This document shows, piece after piece, positions 35,301 through 47,754 of a stretch of 64,000 nucleotides of DNA. The notes below the pieces were generated by a model, which did no database searches, was not told the origin of the DNA, and saw only the letters and a program-made list of their open reading frames with translations. Origin of the DNA: Nymphaea colorata (Eukaryota; Streptophyta; Magnoliopsida; Nymphaeales; Nymphaeaceae); NCBI RefSeq assembly GCF_008831285.2, contig NC_045141.1, positions 11,704,106 through 11,768,105 of the forward strand. The letters are read 5' to 3'. Position 1 is the first letter of the stretch; every line of letters starts with the position of its first letter. The position numbers were made by a program, and so were the translations under genes.

Positions 35301-35637
35301 TGTTGTTGATGATGAACCATGTATCTACCATTCTCCCTCAACCCATCAACATCCCCATCCCCTCTCTTGTTCCTAAGTGTTTTTTGTTCCATTTAAGTAC
35401 TATGTTTTAGTTTCATTCTGGTTGCACGGTAGCATTTTATAGTCTTAGTAAAGTATCTTCTTTCCATCTCAAGTGACATCACAATTCATATTTTTAGTTG
35501 CAGTATTTTTAGTTCTGTAGCTATGACAGAGGACATACAAATTAGTTTGCTTGTTGCATTTAATGGCTGATTTTACTAAAGTTGGTTTTTTCTTTCCCTT
35601 ATTGCAGAAGGATATTAAGAAGCTTTTGGCAGCATGA
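32327..35637 (+). CDS. plastid-targeted glutathione peroxidase (six exons)
   Basis: Reduces hydrogen and lipid peroxides; plant members are mostly driven by thioredoxin rather than glutathione. Exons: 32327-32590, 32719-32795, 32900-32961, 33261-33379, 33458-33625 and 35608-35637, all GT-AG, giving 239 residues. Residues 1 to about 75 are Ser/Arg-rich and poor in acids, with a run of alternating Thr/Ala, as in chloroplast transit peptides. The catalytic domain shows NVASRCGLTNANY with peroxidatic Cys114, [12 protein letters not shown] with Cys143 and Gln149, EFACTRF with resolving Cys162, and KWNFEKFLV with Trp203 and Asn204. The Cys spacing (29 and 19) equals that of characterised plant enzymes. 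The active residue is Cys (TGT), not selenocysteine, and its codon is split by intron 2. I chose the first ATG in frame (32327); a second Met follows two codons later. Intron 5 is about 2 kb. Confidence 0.95.
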
Positions 35638-37844
35638 TCATGTTTTCTCATGATTGGGCAGCAATGACTGGGACTAAATCTCTGTATGAAGTTCAAATGT
35701 CCAGTATCTAATGTAAATAACAGGTTTGAACTTTGCTGGAAATAACAGGTTCAAAGATCGTCAGTTTCACACTCCATATATAATTGCGTGTCATATATAA
35801 TTACGTGTTCCAACAAAATGCATGTTTTTATGTTTATTTGGGTCACCATCTTGTTCCAGTTGATGTTGCAAATTAAGTGAGAACTATCTGCGTTTTCCTT
35901 GAAAATCACTGACTAGGGTGTTGGATTAAATCTGGAATTTTGATCAATAATCAGTTCTACTCAGGTGTTGGATCATGCATCTTAGCTCTGAACAACCAGA
36001 AGAGAAGTTGCTAGAGTGGAACTGGTGGAATGTACGCTTTGGTGGTTGGAAAGTTGCTAGCTGTTTTCCTGACCATGGTTCTACTATTTCCAACAAGGGG
36101 ATAATTTTGTTGGATGTTTATGTGTTTCTAAAATAAACCTTATGAACATGACTAATACAGTCAGTGAGCAGCATTTCATGCACCAGTTGCGATTCGTTTG
36201 TGGGTAATTTATGGCAACCTACTTATAGGGAATGTGTTTGACTGAACTGCTATTGCGTTCCAGCCCACTAGAACTTGCGTGCGGTATCATTATTGTTCTT
36301 GTTATTATATAGAATGGATCATTCCTTAACGATCAACAGTTTAGCTTCTGCAGGAGGTAGTGTAAGGGATGGTCAAAAGCTTTTAAATAAGGCAACAAGT
36401 AGAGGATGTTTATAAGAGCCACTTTTTCTGAGTTTCTTCCAGTCCCTGCACAAGCTCCCTCAGGTGTGTTCGTCTGCGTGTACCTCTGCATGCCTATGCA
36501 TGCTTGGCGAAAATGTGCATACATGTACAAAATAATATTGGTCATTTGAGAAAAGCTCATCCTAATAGAGCTGAATTTGTTTAATGTGGAAGAATCTCAA
36601 CTAAAAACATCAACCTTGAAGCAGAAAAGGTGAAGCATTTGAGATAGAGGAAGTTTTTATTAGTCAGGATATGGAACTTTGTAACTTACTTTTGGGGATC
36701 GTCTCTGTGTAAAAGTTGGTTCGTGGATGTGTTAATAATAATAATAAAAAAAAATCTTCTTTCGAAAATAATGTTTTGGAGAAAAGAAAGCAGGAAGAGC
36801 ATTAGATGCAGGGATCACTCCCCCATCTCCTGTCTTCATTCTCAAAATCCTCCCTGTCTGGAAACCAGATTTTTCATATTCTGATAGAAGTGGAACACAT
36901 TCATCACAGTCTGTCTTTGCTTGGAAAGCTTACGTTCAAATGTAAAAGGGGTTCCTATCTGTTGGCAATGCATGATTTTTCAAACTTATGGAATTGCAAA
37001 TCCTACAAACTGTTTGAAAACACTTTTTGAATTTTGAGTAGTTTGGATCTTTGTTAGTGGGTCCATTCATATGCAAATAGATGTATGAATCCACACGAGT
37101 CAGATTGGATGGAAGATATGAGATGAGGGATGAATGGGCTCTAAATGAAAAAAAGTAGTAACGTGTCGCTGAAAAAAACTTGACGTATATGAGCCAATTC
37201 CTACCGCGCAACAGCAGCATTTAACAAAGGGATCCTGATCGGTTGAAAGCTGTCTGCTCTAATGAGCAGAGCGTCAAGCTGGCGATCTTCCTGATGCTCG
37301 AGCGGAGTATCAGCCATCAAGATTACTGCATGTAGAAATGGATCTTGAAAAGACGTAAATGACTAAAGGAGGATGATTACAAAATGCATGACATATCCGA
37401 TTGCTGACGTAATTTTAAAGTTGTTTAAACAGATGTGACAAAGTGATTTGGATTCCGTCACTAATCAGGGTTTTAAAGTTGTTTGACCAGATCTGACATT
37501 CATAACCTTCGAGACAACTGACTAAATCTAAATAAAGACCCAATTAGACTACATACAATGTTGAATCCTATGCTTGTTAGATCTAAGTCCTACTGTAAGG
37601 AGATGAATTTGAATCCAGTTACATAGGATCCAATTAGTTAATTTGCTAAACGATAGATGGATCTGATCCAAATTTGAGCGGGCAAGGACAAAACTGTATA
37701 GTAAGCTGCTGCTAGAATCATAGATCCACCCAGGTCATGAAGTAAGAGCCTTGGGAGTTTTACATTGAAAGCAATTTCCCCAAGTAAATATTAGAAAGAA
37801 AATAAGTTATTCATTTGTAGAATATCCACATTCAACTGCCCAAA

Positions 37845-37919
<75 letters not shown>

Positions 37920-39699
37920 TGAATTTATTCCCAGATCTTGCACACACTATCCGATATCACACTATGAGAGGTGTGTGTGTGTGTGTGGTTCTTAGTTCAG
38001 CTGTCCACCGACTGGCCATATGGTACTTTTAAGCATTTTCTACCAGAAATTAACCCGGTGCACAATTTCATGGATGATTACCAAATGACTAGTGTAGATG
38101 ACTGGATAAAGAACTAATCATGGGAATTGTCAAAAACGATATCTTTCGCAACCATGTAGACAAAAACAAAGCAATGGCGAGTAGAGACAGCTACAGCTAC
38201 AGCTACAGCTTCATGAATTTTAACTGCATAATCCTGATCCTGTGGTAATAATAACAAAGGTTAACTCTAAAACATTAATGCGCATGACTTGCTGCCCCAT
38301 TTTCTGGTGAAAATGATCCATGAACGGACAAGCTGCCTGCATAATTAAGCAAAATAAGACCCATAGTCTTTCATTGTAACTCAGAAGAATTTCACTGTAA
38401 AAAAAGGGGGCAAATAGAGTGATGCTTTTTGAAATGTCATGACAAGATGTCATAGCATGAAGAGGACAGAAGCATCTTAGTTTCATTTTCCATTAGGTAA
38501 AGAGTAACAGCTAGGCCTAGGCAGTCGGAATAGTATCTACAGCAATTTGCCGCTTCCAAAACAATTGAAGGACTGCAGTATCAATCAGCTGTGCATTTGT
38601 ACATCTGTGAGAGAATTCAAGAAAATTCAAGCTTTATATGCGAATGCCTGCAAATGCCCAACAATTTGGTAGTAAAGGATTCAAGAAAGAAAATTACATA
38701 ATTTCAATTTATTTAATTTCAATTTATTTAACTTCAACAGTTGGAATACATGAATCTTGATTCCAAGCTTAATGTCTCGTCGCTTGTAAAATTGTTAGTT
38801 GTAACATGACTCTTGATTGATTCCACCTTACTTGAAGCATGAGACGCTCGGTATATTGATCAGTTTCTCATTCAAAAAAGTATGATATGGAAGAACTGCA
38901 AGCATCTTGTGCCCCAGTTTCCTCCACTTTAATTAGGACAAGCTTTGCCACCGCCACTTCCAACAATCCAACAAGACTCGCATAATATTCAAAATCCAAA
39001 AAAATGGTGGAGGTTGAGGGAATTGATATACGTGCATATGAGGACACTGGGGAATGGCAGTAGACGACTTAGGCCTACTGGAGAAGATACCTGGAGCAAC
39101 TTAGGACTTCAGCATTAAAGGATGTAGGATGGATTTACTCTCTACATATTGCCCTGCAGTGCCGGAAGACTTACTGTTTTGTTGTGTTTTGTTGTGAGCA
39201 CTTATGTGTCTGTTCTTGTAGAATTTTTTTTGTTGCAAAAGATGGAAATAGCATTCTGCGCAAATTCTCCAAGAAAAGCTAGCATGAAAGGAAATTTGTA
39301 TTGCAAATAAGCAATCGAATGTTATTAGCTGTTCAGAAAACATATACATCTCAAATTATCAGATAGATGGCTCGGTTTCTCAACCTTCCAAACCAACAGA
39401 TTCAAAGTACAGATCCTGTGAAAATCTTTACAACAAACGACGGCAAAAAAAAAAAAGGGGTGCAGACAAGCACCTGTAGCAATCTGAAGATCAAGAGCAC
39501 AAATGACTTGAATGAGACAAGAGTGTTACAGAAACTCACAAGATCCTGCAGTTTACATCCACCAACCAACAGAGAAACTGTGGATGGTGAAGGATCTTTT
39601 CTATCAGAACACTTTTGGGCAGAGTACGTACAGACATAAATCTCGCCATTAATGACAATCACCAATGTCTGATTGACATGATTTGAAATGCTCACGGAA
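35638..39699. other. intergenic region between convergent glutathione peroxidase and GTD-binding genes
   Basis: Two convergent genes end here. I see no additional gene; open frames are short and unlike any family I recognise. It includes a long AT microsatellite, four ACAGCT units at 38187-38211 and a 17-bp tandem duplication at about 38702-38733. Confidence 0.5.
37847..37914. repeat. (AT)n microsatellite
   Basis: About 34 uninterrupted AT units. Confidence 0.97.
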
Positions 39700-41266
39700 C
39701 TAAATGGAGAAGTGTAGTATGGCCTGTTCACAGGAAGCAGAGCATGAAATAAGAAAAGAATCAACTAAAAAGGAAAAAGCCAACATCTAAGCTGCTATAG
39801 CTATATTATCTGCAAGTACATAAAAGAAATGCAAGAAAAGATAAAACGGAAGCAAAATGCACCTCAATTATTGATGATATACAGGAATTTTCTCTGCGAA
39901 TCTGAGGGCTCTGCTTCTCACATTTTGGACTTTCAATCTGGCACTGTATTGTCTCAAGCCGCTTGTTTATGTCCTTTAGCAGCTTGAACTCCTCCATGGT
40001 CCTTTCACTGCGTTCTTGTTTCATCCGCTCTCTCTCATTCTCCAATTGCTGCAACCGCATGTTCAACTCCGCTTGTGAGCAGTACAACTCTTTAATAAGC
40101 TTTGCTTTTTCTTCCGGAGAAAAATTCCCCTTGCCCTTATGTTGCAGTGGTGCATTTGGCTTCCGAAGCCTGTCCTCAACGTCCATGTTCACCTCGTCTG
40201 TTAGTCTATCACAGATTTTGCCATCCTCTGCTCGATCATGAGGCACTTCGAAAACATCATAGACACTACCATGTAATTCATTGATCTTCTTATCAGTCCC
40301 ATTTTCCAAACATGGGCAAGAAGAATGGACATCGAATTCTGATAGATCCTCAGTATCCGCAGATCGACAAGATGTGAATGAACATCTGCTTCCTATTAGC
40401 TCTGGGCCATGCCCAATGTCAGCATCATCACCAACCGCAGAGTGAAAGGAAGTGAACCTTGATACCGAGTCGAAATTAACAGGGTTAGAATCTAAATTCA
40501 TCTTGCAGTTCTCAACGTCCAAACCATCTGTTGCATTCCCAAACTTGTGTTCTTCCTCTATGTCATCGTCACAACGAACCTCGACGACTTCATCCTCTTC
40601 TTCCTCCTCCTTAATAGACAAATTTCTAACACTACTCCATGGATGAGACGATCTGTTCTTTTTGCTGGAACCACCATTGCCGCTATGCTTCCCACTTTGG
40701 TGGTCTGCAGAAGAAGAAGAATCAGAAGCTGTCAATCTCAAGACAGGTGGACATGAATTTTTCAACTTTTCCATGCTGCTCCAATGTCCATCTTCATCAT
40801 TGTCGTCCTCTTCGTCCTCTCCTTCGTCCACCCACATTGATCCGGAAACCATTCGTCCCTGCGGCCATGGTCGGGCTGCCTGCCGTGATCGTTGCAGCCT
40901 CCCAATGTCGAAGTCGTCTAAGCCTACACTAAGAAGCCTGTGCCTGTAAGCCTGAACCTGAAACTCAAGCGAAGCGGTCTCCATCTCCTTCCTGTACATG
41001 AGTTGCTCGAACACCTCCAAAGATTCTTGGGCATACTGCATCTTCTCCTCCGCCATCCTCCTGTATTGCCGCGCCTCCATAGCCACGGTGGCTTTCTCTG
41101 CCTGCAAGCGTAAAATCATGGACATGGCCTCGCTCGCAGCCGTGGAAGCAGCCTCCCTTTCCTCGTCCAACTCTTGACAAAGCTTCTGCAGAAGCTTGTT
41201 TTGGTTGTCGATTGCTTCCCTCAACACAAGAACATCATCTGAATAACCATCCAAGTCTTCATCCAT
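39700..41266 (-). CDS. GTD-binding (zein-binding, DUF593) domain protein, myosin-binding-like
   Basis: Plant GTD-binding domain proteins (the MyoB/Floury1 family) bind the globular tail of class XI myosins; whether this divergent member does so is inferred. Exons on the minus strand: 41266-39863 and 39723-39700, joined by a 139-nt GT-AG intron to a 475-residue protein. Residues about 10-107 form the GTD-binding coiled coil (REAIDNQNKLLQKLCQELDE, SEAMSMILRLQAEK, FQVQAYRHRLLSVG). A long acidic, Ser-rich middle follows (DEGEDEEDDNDEDG, EEEEEDEVVEV), then a second coiled coil near 380-450 (SQAELNMRLQQLENERERMK). The tail EAILHFSI comes from the 24-nt last exon and fits the family's conserved ending. 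No N-terminal membrane anchor is visible, unlike classical MyoB receptors. The start is the ATG at 41266; the open frame five codons further upstream begins with TTG. Confidence 0.9.
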
Positions 41267-42910
41267 CTTGTACTCAACCAAACCCCCTTCTTCTTCTTAC
41301 TATTATTATCGAGAAACTCAACACCACAAAACAACAAGCAAATATCTCAACCCCATCAATAGGAAACTCAATGGAACCTCCTTTTTCTGTTAGAAACTCA
41401 ACAGCCACCAACCAGAAACCGAAGCCACGAACAGATGCTAATAAGAAAACATTACCACCAAAAGCTTTACAACAACCAAATACAAGAACGCAAGGAAACC
41501 TTCTTTCTTCTTGCTTCTCAGGCACGTAGACGATGGTTTATCTGGTCAGCGCAGATTCCTTCTCTTTCCTCAGGAACCCAACTTCACGGTGAAGCTATAA
41601 GGGTGCACACTACTCAAAACATGCACAAAAGCAAACACAAACCGCCTCGAACTCAATAAACAACAGAACAATGAAAAGAAAGCCAGGGAAGCAAGCAGGG
41701 GAAAGAGAAGACACCTTTACGCATCAAAGGAGAAAAACCAATAATGATTCCCTCGAGAAAAGACACGCCACAGATCCCATGTTTCTTGGGCTTTCTTCCT
41801 GAAGGAAAAAGATGGTGTTCATGGAAAGCAGAAGCACGAGAGACAGAGGCAGGCAATTGATTTCGTGAGAGAACAATAAAACCGACCAACTTATTGTTCT
41901 GTTGTATACGAAGAAGACCAACTTTTTTTTTATTTCTCTTTCCGAGTTTTGCTTTTTCCTTTTCTTATAGTTCGAACTACCGTTGATGTGTTGAACAGCT
42001 ACATATCGAAAAGAAATAAAGTCGGCAACGGGAAGGAGAATACGATTGAATAGGAAACCGTTAAGAAAGGAAAGTTACAGGCTTTCTCTCCCGCTTCCTT
42101 CGGACCGGTTGTCTTTTCATCGCATCCATGGCTTCTCTTATTTGGAGAATGCGCGTCAAAGGCCAATGGCCAACCTGGTTCTGTGAACAGGATGACTTTT
42201 ACTGTGTGAAATTTCGTTCAGCCACATGCGTTTACTTTTAATTTTTGGAAAGGTGGCCTTCTCTTTTGAACATCTCCAAATGAAATGTAGTTCTCCGAAA
42301 TTTGATAAAAAATCTTCAGTGTTTATGAAAATTTATTTTTTTGCATCATTTATAGGATCTGAACAACCAGGAAAAAATACTTAAGTTTTGCATCATTATT
42401 AAAGAGATAACGCATAATTTAGACGTTAAGAATCTAATTAAGTTTTGAATCATTAACGAAAGATAACTTTTGCCTAATTAATCTTAGGTTATTAATAACC
42501 TAAAGGAAATAGGGTTATTATGATAAAAAACTAAAATGCCTTTATTTAAGATAAATTTCAAATTTATTTGCTTACATTAGTCTTATTAATTAAAATCGAA
42601 AATGCTAGTACATAATTAATTATATTCAAATTATTTAGTTTTAAATCAATATCTAAAATAATTATGGGGATTTTTTTCTTCATGAATGCTGGAAAGCCAA
42701 AATACTTGGATGTCTTAAGAAAATAAATTTGGTAGTTTTTTAGGTAGTTTTTGAGGGTAAAGTATGAAACGACCTTTTACTGATTTTTTAATCCATTTGA
42801 CAGAAATAATGTTATAGATTTTTTTTTTTATTAACCATGAAAGAAACTTCAAGTGTGTTTGTAACAATACGGAGAAGCTATGTACGTTTTTTTATTATTG
42901 TCAAATTTTT

Positions 42911-43132
42911 GGGGAGTGTTTGGTTATTTCATATTTAAAAGTTATAGATCTTGCTTAGCATGTTTTTTTATTGACGTGACAAGAGATCCATGGTAAAATA
43001 CATGGTCTATCATATTTGAAATCCTCCTTTTGTCTTTTGGCATTGAAAAAAAGGTTGAATTTAGAAGGATTGGATCTTAAATTCATGGTTCTCAATCTTA
43101 AGGATTTTAAATAACGAGCATTCAAACACCCC
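42911..43132. mobile_element. MITE-like element
   Basis: The left end is GGGGAGTGTTTGGTTATTTC. The right end on the opposite strand is GGGGGTGTTTGAATGCTCG followed by TTATTTAAAATCC, giving imperfect inverted termini. A target-site duplication is not clear. Confidence 0.4.
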
Positions 43133-44440
43133 CACAGTGTTTGTTTGTACTGGGAATCCTACATAAAGTTTATGGAATCTTAGATCATCTTTAGATTTGA
43201 GATCGGGAGCTATCAAACACACTTTGGAAGAAAAACACCATTGAGATCATTTCCCCTTTCAACACCAGCAAAGTAAGGTTTGTAAAAGTTGAAAATTAAG
43301 TTCTATGTTTGAGAGAATTTGACAGTTCAACAAAAAATTGGTCAAGCTTGAATATTCATGGATTTTCTTATCTTTTTCATCAAAGAATATTTATCCACGA
43401 CATGATCAAGATTGAACAAAAGTGGGCCCGAATAAAGGAAAAAAGAAATATTCTGATTTGGTTATATTAATTTGTTAATGGTAATATGCGTCATCCCACA
43501 ATCCTCCCAATTGGCCCCTTTTAGTGCTTTTCATATTGCCGTTTACTACTTTTGCAAGGTCTTGAAACCACTGTTGGAAAAATCAATCTATGAACTGAAT
43601 CAGCTACGACTTGGTTAAAAAATATTTAAAAAGTTATTTTCTAGGAAAAATAGATACAAAAAAAGGTGTAAAAAAATAATTTCAAGATAAAATATTTAAT
43701 AAAATAATTTTTATAAAGATTAAAGTTGGCCATGGGATCGATTAGATTAGTTTGTCACAATTCAATGTGAATCGGCTGGTTGAAACTCCCTGAGAATCCC
43801 AACGGCTATTTAAGATGCAACCACAAACTTTTGTCTCTTCTACTTTCTTTTTTATTCCTTTATGGGACCTCTTTCTCTTTTAGGTTTGGTAGGACCACCT
43901 CTTTTTTTTTTTTTTTTTTTTTTTTGCCTCAGTCTACTTTGGAGGGCTCCATACGAGATGGCATGAGGAAGTCCCCGGTGCCACAAAAAGTTTGAATAAA
44001 AGGTGATTGGTTGAGACATGCATATTAAACACAATTTTTTATACGCATATCTAAATCCGTTGCTTAAATCTAAAGCTAAAGCTATCTTGATAATCTTTAT
44101 TTGACACTTTCATTTTTGGCCACTTGAACTTTTTTTTTTTTTTTTTTAAACTTGGTCAGAAGCTGGGGTTAATCGAAGATGTACCTATCAGATTTGGCTC
44201 ATTTTTAAATGCATGTTTGTATGTTGGAGCAGGTAGAAAGAGACATAACTTTACATAAATTGTTTACAAGGACTTTAAATCTGATAAGCAAATTGAAGTA
44301 GGTAACAAAATGTTAGGGTCATGACTTAATTTAGATGTAAGATCCGAAGGCCACACATTAATATTAATGTGAGAATAGTGGCAAAGGCATAACATTATTT
44401 ATTTTTTTCAATATTAACATATTAATACATCAATAACTTT

Positions 44441-44700
44441 TAGGGGGTGTTTGGATTAGAGGACAAAACGTGGTTTTGCTCCACAACACCATTTCAAGAA
44501 TCTTTGGATGACGTTAAAACTGGGTTTTGCTAAAACTGGCACTGGTTTTCATGAAGGGCCTGAATTCTAATTTTTAACTTTAAACCAAGATTTTTACTTA
44601 TCATCCAAACATCCAAACCAAGTTTATAAAACCGACAGGGTTTTCATAAAAACTTGGCGTTCACCAAACCAAGTTTTTTGAAGGTGCCATCCAAATGCGG
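44441..44700. mobile_element. MITE-like element
   Basis: It begins TAGGGGGTGTTTGGATTAGA and ends ACCAAGTTTTTTGAAGGTGCCATCC, with internal phrases such as AACGTGGTTTTGC. These resemble the 46.0 kb element. The inverted ends are degenerate. Confidence 0.4.
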
Positions 44701-45319
44701 TTTCATTAAAGTTTTAAATTTAAATTGTTAGTGCTCTTTAATCAGAAATGTGTAGCTTTACAACGGTGTGAGAGAAACATTTATTTTTTTCCCTTAAGGC
44801 TTTAGGAGAGGATCTTAAATCAACGATAGCGGAGATCCACATTTTAAATTAAGTGTTGAAAACGCATAGGGGAGTCAGATCAGACCTGATCAAATCCAAG
44901 GATCACATTGTCAATGATAAATGTGTGCCGTGCCTCTTAAGTGCATTACACATTTATATAATTGATGGCATCAGTCAGCATCGCATGGTTTCAATGTTTA
45001 AAAACGACATCTGATCCCACATTTATACGTGACAGTGCCAATTTGTTAAAAACCATCCCCTGATGAAAAAGCATATCAATATATATATATATATATTACA
45101 AAAAAATAAAGCAAAAACATATCAGCTTAACTAAAAAAGAGACAAATCTTTAAATTATTTGTAAAATAGGTGAAAATAAGATATGGCGCTTTTGAATCGG
45201 CCACCAAATCTAATCGACATGCTACCAATTCAATTTGAAGCGGCAAATTCATATTGATTCCGGCACCCTCGACACATTTACTAGGAAATGGACACAAACA
45301 CATCAATGTATGTACATGC

Positions 45320-45850
45320 AAGGATGTTCAACGAGCTCGAGCGAAACTCAGGCTCAAATCGAACTTAGCCGGTAAAACTCCACTCAAGCTCAACTCAAGG
45401 AGTCAAGTTCAGGTTTAAAAAAGGACTCGTTTACAAAAAGAGCCAAGCCCGGCTCGGCTTGATTAAACCCATGGAGATTAAATATATATAAAAGGCATTC
45501 TATTATACTGACACCCACCAAAAAAAAAAAAAAAAAAAAGGCAGCTGGACTGCGGCTACACCCGCATCTAGCAAGGGAGACGAATTCATAATTTTAACCT
45601 GTTGTTTCCGCCATCTTAACAGTTCTTTTTTTTTTTTTATATATAAACGGATCAGCTAAGCTTAAGCAAATCTCAGCTCGAGCTTAGCAGAGCCAAATTC
45701 GAGCCGTCTTAGGCATGAGATGAGCCGAGCTTGAATTAATAAACTTGAGCTTGACTTTAAAGATGGAGCCAAAGCTCGGCTTATGCTTTAAGCACTCAAC
45801 TTAGAGTTCCGGCTCAGCTCGAACTCGGCTTGTGTTCATCCCTATATATG
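45320..45850. repeat. GAGCTCGAG-type palindromic repeat element
   Basis: It opens AGGATGTTCAACGAGCTCGAG and closes (opposite strand) AGGGATGAACACAAGCCGAG, so the ends are loosely inverted. Between them are many AGCTCGAGC/GAGCCGAGC palindromes and A- and T-runs. It is the same family as about 11600-11800 and 24775-24895. Confidence 0.5.
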
Positions 45851-45991
45851 TACATGGGCATGCTACAAGCTTCAAGCCAATCCGAAGTTAGGTTTTATAA
45901 CCCGGCTAAAATCGCCACGTCATTCCCTTAATTAAGCGCGACCGCCTTATTAGCGTGGCGCATACAATTCCTAAACTTCTTGAGAGATTTC

Positions 45992-46253
45992 CGGGTTTGT
46001 TTGGGGGGCACTTCAAAACCAGGTTTTGGAGTGTTTGGGTGACACTTTAAAACAAGGTTTTGGAGTGTTTGGATGCCATCAAAACTGGTAACAAAACCTG
46101 GTTTTGTAAAAGGAAATGAAAACTCCTTTAGGTTGTCACAAAAAAAAAAGAAAGAGAAAGCAAGTGTCTAAAACTCAATAAAAAAAACATGGTTTTCATA
46201 AAACCTAATTTTTACAAAACTGGATTAGAGGGTATCATCCAAACGCCCCCTAA
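45992..46253. mobile_element. MITE-like element
   Basis: The left end reads GGGTTTGTTTGGGGGGCACTT. The right end on the opposite strand reads CTTAGGGGGCGTTTGGATGAT. The body repeats AAAACCAGGTTTTGGAGTGTTTGG about 50 bp apart. Confidence 0.45.
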
Positions 46254-46719
46254 GTGTATATGAGTCCTCATTCCCTTTGTGCTTCCCTCGACATCCACGC
46301 ATGCTTCTGTTATATAGGTCAATCTTGTTATGAGACAATGATATGCAGTTGGATCTTGCCATCACTGTCATTGAGACAATGGCGTTGTTCCATGAGGAAT
46401 TCAATGGGTGTGAATCAGAACAATCCAAACTAATTTATGGCTTTTTAAGCCACCCCTATGCATAAAAATATTTCAGCAGTCCAAGGTGGGCCATATGGAA
46501 ATAATGTCATGATGGATGAGCATTTATTTTGTCAATGGAATCTTTCTGATTTCTAATATATGATCATGACAACACAGACAAGTACTGACATAAATATGTG
46601 ATGATAAAAGTATTTGAACAATGAGTAATTAGTTTTGGGTTGAACAGATCCTAGTTTTATAATGGATCCAGACCAATTTTGCAAACCAGTCCTATAGTGC
46701 ATTGATTAACCTATAGCTG

Positions 46720-46960
46720 AGGAGCGTAACATAGTTGGTCGGCCTGAGTGTTGCATTGATGATGAGTCATTGGTTTAATTCTTATGAGTGTTACTTCTTT
46801 ACACTATTGGGTGTTACCTATCTAAACTATAAACAGTAGCATGTATGACACTGGAGTTGAAAAGTGTACTGTAAAACTATACCGATGTCATAGAACACCC
46901 CTAAACCATAGGCCAGGACAAGGAAAAGGGAGGGTGGCTTCACCTCTCAGAAACTACCAA
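46720..46960 (+). mobile_element. tRNA-derived SINE
   Basis: A box-like TAACATAGTTGG at 46727-46738 and B box-like GGTTTAATTCT at 46772-46782, with the same ~33 bp gap as the copies at 20.8 kb and 31.3 kb. The body ends in an A/G-rich segment near GGACAAGGAAAAGGGAGG. Boundaries are approximate. Confidence 0.5.
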
Positions 46961-47323
46961 CCAATAGAGGTTATTGTTTTTCGTAACCCTGGCGGTATAA
47001 TCATATTGACTTCTTCTTAAATATCTCTATCTAGAAATGCGTGTTATAAACATGTGTTTAACATAATATCTAGTTTCTTGATATTGGAATTGCGAGGATG
47101 GTTTGAATTGTGACCATTTTGGTCGACAGATGCGTGTCATTCATTATAATAAACTCTTTCTCTCTCTCACTGCACATAATCTTTCTCCACTTGTTTTGCT
47201 TTGTGCATTTTATGGTTCTATCGGTTTGACCTTAATCCGTGGGTCTGAGATCCTAGTAAATCTGCAATGAAACAAACACATTCTTAAAGGACTAAGGACT
47301 AAAACTTGGTCATATATTGTTGC

Positions 47324-47692
47324 TTAGATAATTTGACTTTGTTGGCAAAGGTATGACAACACCTGAACTTGTTCTTTGATGTTTGAAAAGAAAGATCTCT
47401 TTACAAAAAGCAACATCATGGTTTGTTCTCTTTCCATATTATAAAGTCTATAACCCTTTTGCAATATAAAATTACCTACAAAAATATGCCTTTTTGGCTC
47501 TTGTATCAAACTTAGGTTACTTACAACCAAATTAGTTGCATGACAAAGACAACCGAACACATGAAGATGATTAAAAGATTGTTTTCCACTGAATTTTTGT
47601 GAAAGGTGTTTGTTCTTCGTTCCTAGCAATAAAGGAGGAGAGATTGTACTGATCAAGTACGTAGTAATAGGCATATACTCAAGCAAAAACAT
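47324..47692 (-). pseudogene. Ty1/copia fragment downstream of integrase core
   Basis: The minus-strand frame reads LLEYMPITTYLISTISPPLL, then FNHLHVFGCLCHATNL and KRHIFVGNFILQKGYRLYN. This is the familiar copia stretch in which YLIN, HLRVFGCLC and FVGYPxxQKGYRLY follow the integrase catalytic core. Only about 120 codons remain, with no LTR or adjoining domains. It abuts the 5' end of the PPR pseudogene, which points to a rearrangement breakpoint near 47695-47755. Confidence 0.8.
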
Positions 47693-47754
47693 ACTAGAAA
47701 GTTTGATTCAAGTGCGTGGCATACCATTTCATTCTTGCTCCTGTTTGGGTTTTA

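Larger units (their letters stand above)
41267..47320. other. geneless stretch upstream of the GTD-binding gene, MITE-rich
   Basis: The leader and promoter of the GTD-binding gene lie at about 41267-42100; a TATAAGAA on the minus strand near 41970 is a weak TATA candidate. Beyond it I see no gene. MITE-like elements with GGGG-GTGTTTG ends lie at about 42911-43132, 44441-44700 and 45992-46253. About 45320-45850 is the largest GAGCTCGAG-type palindromic repeat of the window. Homopolymer T runs lie at 43901-43925 and about 44130-44148. Confidence 0.5.

Noticed and set aside
41267-41525. 83-codon frame just upstream of the GTD-binding gene, as an upstream regulatory peptide
   Set aside because: It begins with GTG, not ATG, and ends eight bases before the real start. 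Leader composition explains it.
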